The notes under the pieces were generated by a model. The model was given only the letters and a program-made list of their open reading frames with translations. It was not told where the DNA came from and made no database searches. DNA of 64,000 nucleotides from Lotus japonicus (lineage: Eukaryota > Streptophyta > Magnoliopsida > Fabales > Fabaceae): positions 71,844,732 to 71,908,731 of the forward strand of contig NC_080044.1 of assembly GCF_012489685.1 (NCBI RefSeq), in the 5' to 3' direction. This document shows positions 25,351 to 36,352 of this stretch, piece after piece; the first letter of the stretch is position 1, and each line of letters begins with the position of its first letter. A program made the position numbers and the translations under genes.

Positions 25351-27027
25351 TATTGCAACTTCTTAAATGTAATATCAATTTTTTCACTACCAAAGTGTTT
25401 TGAACATAGGTGCCTCCTGGGGAGGCTAGGAGAATAAAGTGGGGGAAAATGATGCATCTTTCTTACCATCTCTGTTTTATAACATGTTTTCAGTGGCGAA
25501 ACAAATGGTTCTTCTAAATCAACGGAGAATGTTAGCTTTTCTGGCTTATTTTGTTTATTACCTAAATTTAGTTTGTGTGTATTGTTGAGCTCCCTGCATT
25601 CAAGTTCCTCCAAAGTGGGCGATTCCCTAGCTGCCACATTCTAATAGCAGAAAAAAAAACAACCAACTTTTGTTTCTTCATTGGTTCAAAAATATGCTTC
25701 CAGCAGCCAACTAAACTCACCAAACATTTTGGGATGATTTCTTTCTGTCTTTCATGAAAATTACAGCCAATTTGTCTATCTATATTTTTGTTCATATTTA
25801 GTAAAATTTTCCAGAGTAATAATTAATTATATCAACTACTAGTTAATTAATTATTTGTCACTTCAAAGAATATTCTTAGCCATATTATATTTAATAAGTA
25901 CTACTTATGTGAAATATTAATAAAGCTTGACTTATAAAATTAACAATGAAATTAAAAATATAAATTGATTTTTTATATTGTGGTATAGAATTGTTTAACA
26001 TGCTAAAAAATGTAAATATGGTTTTTGTCAAGTTGGTTGCGCCGCGGTCCAAAAGGTTGTTTTAGATCAATAGAGTGATGGGCTATGAATACGAGTGTGG
26101 TTTAGTCCAAAATACTTTAAGCTAATTGGAATTTCAACACCTCTCTTATAAACCATTGTTGTCCTTTCAATTTATCCAATGTGATGTGAGAGTTAGTAAA
26201 GGAAGGGAGATGATAAAGAAAGATGAAGGACAAGACTATTTAATGAATACGAGTGTGGTTTAGTCCAAAATACTTTAAGCTAATTGGAATTTCAACACCT
26301 CTCTTATAAACCATTGTTGTCCTTTCAATTTATCCAATGTGATGTGAGAGTTAGTAAAGGAAGGGAGATGATAAAGAAAGATGAAGGACAAGACTATTTA
26401 ATCACATTGATTAAAGTTATTAATTTCATGATGAATAAGTTGGAAACATCTCCTGATGATTTTGTTCTTCTAATACTCCATTTGTAGAGTATCACAAGGT
26501 TAAGTTCAAATATCAACCCACTTCTTAGACTGTCATATTTAAACTGACAGCCAAAATTTGTTGGTGTTGCCCAAATGTCCTAAAATTTGGATTTTTTCCC
26601 CTTGTGTTGTGATCTCGAGTTTCTTTTTGACTTTTTTCCCACCAACAAGTCAACAACTTTTACATACATTGCGAGTAACTAATATGAGAAATCTATAAAG
26701 ATTCTTGTTTCAGATCACTTTTCATTTCCTTATGGCTGATTGAAAAAATCTATAAATTGTTAATGCACAAAAAACACACTAGAAATGCAGCATGAATGTA
26801 AGAGTATGAAATCAAAGCTGCCTGGTATACATAAAGTATATTAAGTTTGTTCTGTACATAACTGATAGTAAAAATACAAGCCTAGATGATAAGTTGGGCT
26901 TTATACATGTGCTATCATATAGTACAATTCTACAAAAGGAGTACATGTCAAGTGGTCATATCATATACAAGAAAAGAAAATACTAATTATTACTCCCTGC
27001 TGAAGCTTTGAATCATGATACTCATCT
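25351..27027. other. Upstream region of the polygalacturonase gene and spacer
   Basis: Contains the promoter of the minus-strand polygalacturonase; no convincing TATA could be fixed. From 26085 a 158-bp tandem duplication starts. The unit ('ttataaaccattgttgtcc...atccaatgtgatg') resembles an LTR in reverse. No gene is recognisable. Confidence 0.4.
26085..26400. repeat. Perfect tandem duplication, 158-bp unit
   Basis: Copy one 26085-26242, copy two 26243-26400. I see no base difference by eye, so the event is recent (or an assembly effect). The unit is non-coding and looks LTR-derived. Confidence 0.9.
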
Positions 27028-27237
27028 TTATCCAACCAAGCCTCTCTGCTGCACATCTGTTCTGTTTTCTGCTATGAATCTTGAAGCAGCTTCATTGCAT
27101 TTGACATCTTCTATGTTCATCTGGATGACCTTAGCAGTCAAATAGGTTGGATAAAATTTGTATTCACACAGAATTTGAGGCTGTGGTGGAGGGTTCCAAA
27201 AACTCTTCTTCTTGGGAAAGTCTGCTTGAGGTTTCAT
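27028..27237 (-). CDS. Possible small protein, unrecognised
   Basis: Open frame of 69 residues with an ATG at 27237. It contains a Pro/Lys-rich start (FPKKKSFWNPPPQPQ), Tyr-rich centre and a charged tail (NEAASRFIAENRTDVQQRG). The composition looks more protein-like than the surrounding random frames and the AT-rich flank, but I see no homologue, promoter or splice partner. It may be an exon of a larger or dead gene. Confidence 0.3.
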   Translation of the reverse strand: MKPQADFPKKKSFWNPPPQPQILCEYKFYPTYLTAKVIQMNIEDVKCNEAASRFIAENRTDVQQRGLVG

Positions 27238-29577
27238 TTCTTGATAGTTAATTGCTCAAGGACTCAATATCTTAATGCTTTTTGTTAATTTCCAAGTATA
27301 AACTTGAATTTCAAGCCCATCTTATAGGTCCACATAAGGCACTGCACCTTCCCACCTTGTGGGTCCAATTTTACTTTGTTAATCATTGAGGTTGTTACTC
27401 CCATGTAACAGATGGCTTGTGATGGACACAACATCTTTTGATGGTTATATTCTCTTGATATTTTCTTATCCTGTTCCCTTATTGTCAAGATCCTGGTGTC
27501 CCATAATGTGAAGTAATTGAAAATACAACATCTTCTATGCTAAATGGAGTTTAAATTCTTAGTTGATAAATATCTAATTAAATATTTTTAGGTGATGAAT
27601 CAATTCCTCTCATTAACCTGATGTGAAGATCTCTTGAAGTCTATGCATCTTGCAGTCCAACAATAGTTGTGTTATTATCAACCCTTGGCCTATGGATCAA
27701 GTACCAACAACCACAATTTTACAACTCAAAGATATTTCTTTCAGAAACCACATGCATCATGCTCTAAAACAAAGATTCAAAGCCACATCATGCTCTAAAA
27801 ACATATTTGAAGGGTTTCTCTCAAAGACATTTTATGTAGCAATGTAAAGGGTTATCTTTTTTTTTAGGAGGGGTATTGTTTGGGTGGTTAAATGGTATAT
27901 TTGGGGTTTTATGTATTGAAAGGATTGTTTCTCAAAATCAACATCTAATTAAAAAAAAAATTGTTGAACTCATTCTCTATAACAAGAGTGGAAAGAAATG
28001 GTTAGATAAAAGGTGAGAATGTTCATCATTAATAGATTATCATCCTCTCATGTCACATAATAATATTAAATTAAATATTGTGTCTTTCTTTTTCTTTACA
28101 TAATTTAAAAGGTTTCACCCATTTATTTCTAACAAAGAAAAAGAAAGACACAATATGTAAACAAGAGATGAAATAAGAGTTCCACATGAGAAAATCATGA
28201 TACATAATTGATGCATCATTATTGTGGGTCTTCTCTAAACTACACACAATGTGGGACTTGCTATACATTCAACCCCAACATTTATCTCAAAATCAATTTT
28301 CCCTCAATTTGGAGACTACTGTGTATTAATAAAACACAATACAAAAGCAAAATCTACATCTGATCCTCCTTCACAGACACAATATCACCCAGTGCCAAGT
28401 AGGAGTGCCAAGCTTGTCAAATAAGCATCTTGATGATTTGATCTACACGTTAAAGTTATTCTTTTCAATCTTTTGGTCACAGGACATGTTTGGTTCCGTG
28501 AGCTAGCAGAATAAGTTATGTTATTGGAAAAAAAGTGATATTTTATGGTATAATAGAACAATATATTCCAGGTAAGCATAAAGTGCATATATTGGATTTT
28601 AACCAAATAATTTAATCAACAAGGATGAGTTTAGAAAAGAGGTGCCAAAAACTTCATGCCCCTAACTTAGATTAACGAGTGTCACTTATCAGAATTGCAT
28701 CAACCTCAGCTGGTTAAGAGCCAAATTTTCATGACTTCTTCGAACTCATGCAGGCTTCTAGCATCTTTATCTTCTAGATTATAATGAAAGAAAAAATCCA
28801 TACCTAATATTTTTATTCTGAGCCAGTTCTGTTTTCTAATATTTTAAAGGAGAATCTCTCATGGTATAATCAGTCCCCTATAACTAAAGTTTTATTGTTA
28901 GAGGAGGGATCAAGTTATTCAAAAAGTAAATTGTTAAAGCTAATAGGTGATTCCTTCTAAGTTCTAACCATTACTCTTATCAATTATTTAATTTGAATAA
29001 TATTTAATCAGAAATTTTCAGAAAAACTGCCCTGTCTGTCACCTTAAAAACTATGTTTTTAGAGAGGGTAACCTTCCAATCAATTAAGGAAAAACTACGT
29101 CCTTGTCACACATTTGATGTTAGTTGCAAGTTCAGTTTCCTTCTTATTGTGCTTAGTCCATATTCATTGAGGTTCAACATCAAGTAGTGTGAAGAAGAAA
29201 GAAGATGAGAGTTATTATAAATATCACTATGAAAACACCAATCATTTTGTTGTTTTGGGCTTGCTTAGTTTTTATTGTTGAGAGAGTTTGCAATTGCAAT
29301 TCTGCCCTTAAAATTGAGAAAGTCTAAAATATTGCAATTGAGTGGGAGATCAAATAGATAGAAAGGGAAGTTTTATAAACTTGCATTAGAGATTAACAAG
29401 TAACATACATCTCCAGCTACAGAGGACTTTTTATGTACATTCTGCAGGTCATCGAGCTGCTTCCTACATATGTATACTCACTCAGACATAGGCACACATC
29501 ACATAACATAACTACTTGAAGCTAACATGTAACAAGTGTTATCATCTAATTTGAACTCTGAAGTGAAGTGATCAAGT
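27238..29577. other. Intergenic, no gene seen; one strong hairpin
   Basis: AT-rich DNA of about 2.3 kb. The only structure that stands out is the inverted repeat at 28075-28156 (listed separately). A 'acacacaatgtgggacttgc' motif near 28243-28262 is LTR-like in reverse. The right end may hold the 3' UTR of the small gene at 29578. Confidence 0.45.
28075..28156. repeat. Perfect 23-bp inverted repeat (hairpin)
   Basis: The left arm 28075-28097 (atattgtgtctttctttttc and on) is perfectly complementary to the right arm 28134-28156, with a 36-base loop. A transcript would form a perfect stem, purine-rich on one side. No flanking target duplication is clear. Confidence 0.85.
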
Positions 29578-29814
29578 TCAAATTGGTCTACCACAGCGAA
29601 TTTGTGGTTTCCCCTTGATTTGATTCACACCACCAAAGCGAGCAGCTACCTCTTTAGTATTCATCACAGGCTCTTCCATCTCATCATGTGGCACTTGAAC
29701 CACCCATCGTCCTTGTCTCACAGGAAATACCCTTCTGCAGCAGGTACCATACAACTTGTCTGCTATCATATTCATACCAAACACTTCATAACCCATCTCC
29801 TTTGAAGCTGCCAT
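29578..29814 (-). CDS. Small protein of unknown function
   Basis: The frame is open from 29889, but the first ATG is at 29814, giving 78 residues. A good TATA box lies at 29904-29914, about 90 bases upstream, so a short 5' UTR is likely and the frame is probably transcribed. The protein has MGYEVFGMNMIADKLYG, two adjacent Cys (CCRRVFPVRQGRWVVQVP) and a basic end (KGKPQIRCGRPI). No signal peptide or membrane segment. I do not recognise a family; the balanced composition in an AT-rich setting supports a real gene. Confidence 0.5.
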   Translation of the reverse strand: MAASKEMGYEVFGMNMIADKLYGTCCRRVFPVRQGRWVVQVPHDEMEEPVMNTKEVAARFGGVNQIKGKPQIRCGRPI

Positions 29815-29903
29815 AGATGCCTCTAAAAGGCAGAGAATATATAGTTTTCTTTTCAAGTGTTCAATTCTTTTTCTGGTTGCTTCAAACAAGCCTCTGCCTT
29901 CTC

Positions 29904-29914
29904 CCTTATATATA
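29904..29914 (-). promoter_or_regulatory. TATA box of the small gene
   Basis: On the minus strand this reads TATATATAAGG, a near-ideal plant TATA box, about 90 bases upstream of the ATG at 29814. Confidence 0.5.
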
Positions 29915-29929
29915 ATGCAAAAGTGATTC

Positions 29930-30837
29930 TTTAATTAGCTTCCCCTGCAATACATGCAGCATTTTGAACCAAGAATATCTCTTTCTTAACTATGGGATTA
30001 GAATCAAATTAACACGGTAAATGGGTCATTCAATGGACAATTATTTGAAGTGAGGTTTTTATCCTTTGATTATTAACTGAAGCACGACATTAATCAATCA
30101 TTCAATAATGCTTGATTTAGTGTAGACTAGAATATATTCATATTTTCTATCACTTTAAATTGTCCGAAGATTAATGTGTAACCGTGTTTCTTTTGTCGCG
30201 GAACATGTAGGTTCTTTCTTCATCAACTGGGCTTGATGTGGGTCAAGATATGGAAAATGGTAAGGGGGAATATAGGCCCAATAGTCTAAAATTACCTTGC
30301 AGATCAGGAAATAGGAAAATTACAGTAAAAGATAGAAGGTTTTGACCAAGACCAAAAAGAGGAGGGCGGTGAGTGAATATGACTCCTTTATTGCCAAAAA
30401 GAATAAAAAGCTATTCCTTCTTCTCCTTCTGCAAATAGAATGTTTGAAAATCTATTGCCTGATTTTGAAGCACACTTCATAGTAATACAACATGGCTTAT
30501 TGACCTCCTTCTTTCTTTATCATACTAGCTGATGTGAGAATTGTTCTATCTTTATAATCAACCCCCAATGATCTCAACAAACACTGAGGTACTCTCTAAT
30601 GAAGTAAATAAGTTATAAGTTCATTGTTAAAATAGTTTATATGGTCTATCAAAATGTCATTTAATAATTAAATTTGACTTTAAAATTATTTAAAATAGAA
30701 AATAAAGAGATATGATTTGAAGTATATGTAAAACTCTTTACATTGTCCGTGCATAATATCTATATAATTATTGTACAAAAGTCTCAACTCTTTTTTCTTT
30801 TCTCGTGATATTTTCGCATGTATTTGGCATTATATAA
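29930..30837. other. Intergenic, no gene seen
   Basis: AT-rich, without recognisable repeat, RNA or coding signal. Confidence 0.45.
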
Positions 30838-30950
30838 GGGGTTGGGTGGCCAAGGAGATTTTTCCATTTATAAATGTTAAAATTTGAACCCTCTATCACT
30901 TGCTTAAAAAACGAAACACATAATCATTGCGTCAACTCACTTGGCTACTA
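30838..30950 (-). mobile_element. tRNA-derived SINE, copy 1 (minus strand)
   Basis: Read on the minus strand: a 'GCCAAGTGAGTTGACGCAATG' type head, then TAAGCAAGTGATAGAGGGTTC (B-box-like, plus positions 30882-30892), then 'ctccttggccaccc'. It has the same order of blocks as the copy at 31049-31175 in the opposite direction, about 100 bases away. Confidence 0.6.
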
Positions 30951-31048
30951 ATACATGAAATTAGCGAATATAAAATATAAAATGACTGTTTTACAAATGT
31001 TTTAAAATTTAATTTGTAAGATAATTAGTATAGATATATTTTTTTTTT

Positions 31049-31175
31049 AACCAAGTGGGTTGGTGTAGTGGTTCAGCACTTCATCCTTTAAGCAAGTGGT
31101 TGGGGGTTCGAATCCCTACTCTTGCGAATAGAAAAAACTCCTTGGTCAGCCTCCTACCGCTTAGTGCGCTGACCG
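31049..31175 (+). mobile_element. tRNA-derived SINE, copy 2 (plus strand)
   Basis: A-box TGGTGTAGTGG at 31061-31071 and B-box GGTTCGAATCC at 31105-31115, 33 bases between them, as in tRNA-like pol III promoters. The cloverleaf cannot close as a tRNA (no acceptor stem). The tail 'ctccttggtcagcctcctacc' matches copy 1. Confidence 0.65.
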
Positions 31176-31637
31176 TTTTATCTTGGTTAAAATGTCTTCA
31201 CATTTAATAGCTATAAGACTAATCTCTTACCTCATAATCAATAAACTAAATGATAGGAAACTTGACAATACTAACAAATATGAAGCAAAATATGGTGGAT
31301 AGTCTGAAATCCTAATTTTATCAAGGAAAAAAAAGTGCAAAAGCCATACATGCAAGTTTTTTTTATCAGCGCCATACATGCAAGTTAACCAATTTTTTTT
31401 GCCAAACCTCCGTTTTCCTAAATCGATCTGTTGTTGGCCTTTTACAAGTCCATGATTCAAGGAACTCCTCTAAATTGCATACCAATAATTACCATTGTTG
31501 GCTAACATTACACGGATCAAAATCGGTCAACTTTCAGTTAATGTTGCTTGCCAAGTTTAGGAATCATGAGTAAGTGATTTTAACAAAAAAAAAATGGCTA
31601 ATTTTAACAAAGCAAGTGGTTTTAGGAGAATGCTCCT
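31176..31637. other. Spacer and PME promoter
   Basis: No gene. The right part is the promoter of the pectin methylesterase. A short direct repeat 'gccatacatgcaagtt' occurs at about 31345 and 31371. Confidence 0.4.
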
Positions 31638-31638
31638 G

Positions 31639-31647
31639 TATAAATAG
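31639..31647 (+). promoter_or_regulatory. TATA box of the pectin methylesterase gene
   Basis: TATAAATAG lies 159 bases upstream of the ATG at 31806; a leader of about 130 bases is implied. Confidence 0.65.
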
Positions 31648-31805
31648 CACCATTCTCCAACCAAGTTCCAAAGCACACAGTGACCCAGGGCTTTGAAAAA
31701 ACACTGCCCATAGGGTCATCGATCAACCGTGAGGACAAGGGGAAAACAAATAAAATTTAACAAATAAACAAAAGGGAAGGTTAAATTTCTCAAGGCTGGG
31801 TAGCG

Positions 31806-33901
31806 ATGACCACTGCATTTAACAGCAACCAGGAGAGGAAGAAGAAGTATGCCATTCTCGGCGTCTCTTCTATCTTGCTTGTGGCCATGGTAGCTTGCGT
31901 GGCCGTCGGCATAAACAGCGGCGCCGAAGTTGGCAGCGAAGGATCAAGTGACAACCATGTTACAAAATCTCAAAAGAACGTAAAGGCAAGCACAAACCTA
32001 TATACATTTCAAATTGAAATATTACATCTCTTTATTCTCTATTTCACTAATAAAATTTTAATATTAAAAATAACCAAATAAATTTGTAACTAATTTCCTC
32101 GTTCATATCTTATTTACTCACATGGTGAATAATGAGAAAAAATTTGAAACAACATATACATTTAGGAAGTGCCTCATAACGTAAATTTTCTGAATTTGTC
32201 ACGTTGTTTAGGTCATATGCGATTCAGTGGAATACAAAGAGACATGCGAGAAGAGTCTTGCCAAGGCCTCAAACGAGACCTCAGACATGAAGGAGTTGAT
32301 CAAAGCCGCATTCACCGCGACCGCAGATGAGCTCCAAAACCAGATAGTAAACTCCACCCTCTACCAAGAGTTGGCCAAGGACAACATGACAAGACAAGCC
32401 ATGGACATCTGCAAGGAAGTCCTAGGTTATGCTGTTGATGACATTCACAAATCTGTCCACACGTTGGACAAGTTTGATCTTAGCAAGCTAGAAGAATACG
32501 CCTACGACCTCAAGGTTTGGCTTGCCGGTACCCTCTCCCACCAACAAACATGCTTGGACGGGTTTGTGAACACCACCACCAACGCTGGGCAAACCATGGC
32601 CAAGGTTCTCAACACCTCTTTGGAGCTCAGCAACAACGCGTTGGACATAGTGAACGGTGTGTCTAGTCTTTTCAAGGGTCTTAACTTGACAACTTTCACC
32701 ACAAACACCCCCACCGCCGCCGCCAACAGAAAGCTTCTCGCTGAGGATGGTTTCCCTTCATGGATGGGCCAAGCTCAGAGGGAGCTCCTTCAGGCTGGGC
32801 CTGGGAATGTTAAGGCTGATGTGATTGTGGCTCAAGATGGTAGTGGCCAATTCACAACACTTACTGAGGCACTTAAACTTGTTCCTAAAAAGAACAGGAA
32901 GCCTTTTGTGATTTATGTCAAGGCTGGTATCTACAAAGAGTATGTTGAACTTGATAAGAAAAAGGCCCATGTCACTATCATCGGAGATGGTCCCACAAAG
33001 ACCAGATTCACCGGCAGCAAGAACTATGTTGATGGTGTGCAAACCTACTTCACCGCGACCTTCAGTAAGTACCACGTAATTGTTTCTCTATTTTTTTACA
33101 TCATCATATATCACATTCATCTCTTATTCTACTAGCAATAAAAAAAATTGATATGAATTTTCAGGTGTGAACGCTCCTGCCTTCATGGCAATGCACGTTG
33201 GGTTCGAGAACTCGGCTGGAGCAGAGAAGCACCAAGCTGTGGCACTGAGGGTGACAGCCGACAAGGCAGTGTTCTATGACTGCCATATGGATGGATTCCA
33301 AGATACCTTGTACGTCCAGTCCCAGCGCCAATTCTACCGTGATTGTGTAGTCTCTGGCACCGTCGACTTCGTCTTTGGTGACGCTGTGGGAGTTTTCCAG
33401 AAGTGCAAGTTCATCGTGAAGAAGCCCCTGGAGAACCAGCAATGCATGGTGACGGCTGGCGGCAGATCCAAGATCGACAGCCCCAGCGCACTGGTGTTCC
33501 AAAGCTGCCACTTCACCGGTGAGCCCGGAATGAACCTCGTGACCCCAAAGATCTCGTACCTCGGAAGACCATGGAGGTTGTACTCTAAGGTTGTGATCAT
33601 GGACTCCCGCATCGATGACATTTTCGTACCAGAAGGTTACATGGCGTGGATGGGAAGTGCCTTCAAGGACACATGCTCCTACTATGAGTACAACAACGTG
33701 GGACTTGGTGCTAACACTATTGGTCGTGTCAAATGGCCAGGTGTTAAGGTCATCACTCCTCTTGAGGCTGATGATTTCTATCCAGGAAGGTTTTACGAAA
33801 TCGCTAACTCAACTCAACGTGATGCTTGGATCCTTCATTCCGGTGTGCCCTATTCCCTTGGCCCACTTCCTCCTCCTATTGGCTCAAACCCCAAGCCCTA
33901 A
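31806..33901 (+). CDS. Type I pectin methylesterase with PMEI pro-domain
   Basis: Three exons: 31806-31985, 32212-33064, 33165-33901; 589 residues. Residues 13-37 form a signal anchor ([18 protein letters not shown]), then the PMEI pro-domain (about 60-215), then two dibasic processing sites, RKLL (233-236) and RELL (250-253), where a subtilase should free the enzyme. The catalytic domain has GIYKEYVE (299-306), QAVALR (368-373), FQDTLY with Asp391, VDFVFG with Asp412, and LGRPW with Arg479. It removes methyl esters from cell-wall pectin. Intron 1 is ambiguous: AAG|GCAAGC at 31986 fits a GC donor much better than AAC|GTAAAG at 31980, and both keep the frame; the GT choice loses two residues. 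The catalytic motifs resemble pollen-type members, which is inference. Confidence 0.94.
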
Positions 33902-34530
33902 ACCCATCGACAAAGCTTGATCACTCGATGCATGTTCTTCTATGAACCGAATATAGAGACTATATATAGCCATCCCTGGTCCTCATATCCATGCATGCTA
34001 AAATCCAACCACTTTGATGACATTTTATTTATGTCATAATTTAAGGAAAGTAATGCAGTGGTATATTTGTTAATATTTAAGTTTCTCCTATGATTTAATT
34101 TTCTCACAATTGATAGCTCCTTGCTCATAGAATTCAAAATGACCGATTGGTTTCTGGATTCTCTCATTAATTTGTCCATTGCTGGTTCTGTGCACGTTCT
34201 GTTACTCATATGCTTCTTACTTTAATTTTGAGAAACATCTATTTATTTTGATAATGTCGAATAATAGTTAGAAAATTGATGTTTTAGCCCTTAAGGCTTC
34301 GACTCATTGTAAATGTTTTTGGCCAAACACTACTTTAATAATTAAAAACACACCGATAAGAGAAAATAGAATGTGATATATATGTGAGAAAATTTTATTA
34401 AGTAATTATAAAATAATTATTGAATGGGATATATATATATATAAAGATAAAATAAAAATCTTGAATCTAAAAGAAAATTAGAACAAAGAAAAAAATTACA
34501 AATCCTTTGGTTAAGTGACAATTATTCTGA
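33902..34530. other. 3' flank of the PME gene
   Basis: AT-rich. It should contain the PME 3' UTR and polyadenylation region. A (TA)n tract lies at 34429-34443. No other gene. Confidence 0.5.
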
Positions 34531-35155
34531 GGGATGAGGGTGGTTCGGAGGCGGCAATGGCGGTGACGGGGCATGTTTATGGCGGTAGTAACGATGGTGG
34601 CGGTGAACGTTTGTGGTGGAGGTGATGGTAGAGGTGGAGGGTGGTGGTAACAATGGAGGTGATGTTCGTGGGAGCAATGAAAGTGGTGGTGTTGGTTGCA
34701 ATGGAGGTGGTGGCGGTGGTAATGGTGGTGGTGAACGGTTGTGATGGTAGAGATGGTGGTGGTGGTGATGACGGTGGAGGGTGGAGGCAACGATGGTGGT
34801 GGTGAACTGTTGTAGTGGAGTTGATAGTGAAGGTGGTGGAGGATGGAGGGTGGTGGTAACAGTGGGGTGATTGTGGTAGTGGCAATGAAGATGGTGGCGG
34901 TGGTGGCAATGGAGGTGGTGGCGGTGGTGGTGAGGGTTGTCGTGGAGGTGACAACGATGGTGGTGGTGGACAGTTATGGTGGAGGTGATGGTAGAGGTGG
35001 TGGTGGTGGAGGGTGGCGGTAGTAGTGGATGTGATGGTGGTGGTGGCAATGGCGGCGGTGGTGGTGGCGGCGATGGAGGTGGTGGTCGTGGTGTTGGTGG
35101 ACGGTTGTGGTGGAGGTGATGGTAGAAGTGGTGGTTGTGGTAGAGGGTGGAGGTG
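34531..35155. repeat. GGT/GGA-rich triplet low-complexity tract
   Basis: About 620 bases built of imperfect GGT, GGA, GAT and GGC triplets on the plus strand, with longer units such as 'ggtggtggcggtggt' and 'gtggaggtgatggtagaggt' recurring. The minus strand reads open as His/Pro/Ser-rich frames in two phases, an artefact of the triplet structure. The strong purine/G strand bias suggests microsatellite expansion with later decay. Confidence 0.85.
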
Positions 35156-35581
35156 ATCTCTCTACAACTTATTTGAAAAAAGCTCTCTCATTTAACTTTT
35201 TATTTAAAAGTCACTTTTTCATATATTTTTTTAAAAGAATAAGTAACTTATTTTTTAAGAGCTTATTATCAAGTGTGTTTAGCCCAATTTTTCTTAAAAG
35301 TAATTTAAAGTAAAAAATAAGTCGGGTCAAAGTAAGAAAACTGAAATTAGTTATTGAAGTCATGGTGGAAGATAACATTGTTAGAATATAAATCCATTAA
35401 ATAAATTAATTGAATTTTTCTTTCCAAAATCTGTTGTAAAAGCACAAAACAGACATAGAGGGTTGACCATTGACCGCCGCCATTATCTTGTCAGCGCAAC
35501 CCAATCGCCGCCACCGTATCAATCCCTTCTTCCTCGTTTTGGATAATGACTCAGTCGTCTAATTCCAATGCGCGCACGTCA
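35156..35581. other. Spacer, 3' side of the ATL gene
   Basis: AT-rich part to about 35440, then GC-richer sequence that is probably the 3' UTR of the minus-strand ATL gene. An imperfect fold-back 'aagtaactta' / 'taatttaaagt' lies near 35240-35310. Nothing else. Confidence 0.4.
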
Positions 35582-36352
35582 TCACACCCCTGCACTCCGA
35601 GTCACCACCGATTCATGCCCTCGTTCTGCGTCTAACTCGGTCATGGTCATGGAGCTGCACCCTGCTTCACAACCCGACGCCGGAGAAACACTCACTTTCT
35701 TCTCTCTGCTCAGAATTCTCGTCAATGACAGCACGCGACTCATCGGTGACCGAAACGACGACGAATCGCATCTGATATCGTCTCTTCCTGGCACCTCAAC
35801 ACTCACACTCACACCCTGTTCACACTCAGAGCACAACCCAGAGCTCGAACCCAGTTCCGGGTCAGTCACATCGGATCGGGTCACCATTTCGGGCGCGGGT
35901 TCGACGGGCACCCTACAGAGCGGGCAGGTGGAGTGGGAGTGAAACCACATGTCGATGCAATCAACATGGAAGGTGTGATTGCATTTGGGCAAAACCCGAC
36001 CCGTTTCACCGTCCTCGAGCTCCGACAAGCAAACCGCGCATTCAACCGGGTCCGGGTGGGTCTTGGGGGAGAAGGTGAAAATGGGAAGAGACGAAATGAC
36101 GGAGGCATCGAGTCCGCGGGTGGCGGCTGTGGAGACAGATGGGTCGACGTAGAAGAAGAACTGAGAACGGCGGCGGCGGGTGATGTTTTGGCGGCGGCGG
36201 CGGCGTGCATGTAGAAGGTACCAGCGAAGCTGAAGGTGGAGACAAACCACTATGATGATAACGACGAAGAGAACGATAACGGAGATTAACATTATCTTGC
36301 CGCTGAAAGCGTAGTGGCGGCGTTCGGTTTCGTCGCTGTAACCGTTGTCCAT
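35582..36352 (-). CDS. ATL-family RING-H2 E3 ubiquitin ligase
   Basis: Single exon, 256 residues, ATG at 36352, as usual for the intronless ATL family. Residues 17-43 form an N-terminal membrane segment ([19 protein letters not shown]), followed by a very basic stretch ([13 protein letters not shown]). The GLD motif ([14 protein letters not shown], about 79-92) and the RING-H2 finger follow: CAVC, then [13 protein letters not shown], then CPLC, with all eight zinc ligands and the Trp that contacts the E2. The Ser-rich tail has no known motif. It should ubiquitinate membrane or nearby proteins; the substrate is unknown. ATL genes are often induced by elicitors, but nothing in the sequence shows this here. 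Confidence 0.95.
   Translation of the reverse strand: MDNGYSDETERRHYAFSGKIMLISVIVLFVVIIIVVCLHLQLRWYLLHARRRRRQNITRRRRSQFFFYVDPSVSTAATRGLDASVISSLPIFTFSPKTHPDPVECAVCLSELEDGETGRVLPKCNHTFHVDCIDMWFHSHSTCPLCRVPVEPAPEMVTRSDVTDPELGSSSGLCSECEQGVSVSVEVPGRDDIRCDSSSFRSPMSRVLSLTRILSREKKVSVSPASGCEAGCSSMTMTELDAERGHESVVTRSAGV

Noticed and set aside
31049..31120. Possible functional tRNA gene
   Set aside because: A and B boxes are present but the acceptor stem cannot form and a SINE tail follows; a second copy with the same tail lies nearby.
34467..35049. Long minus-strand frames rich in His, Pro and Thr
   Set aside because: They are open in more than one phase because the DNA is a GGT/GGA triplet repeat; no splice sites, promoter or family similarity.
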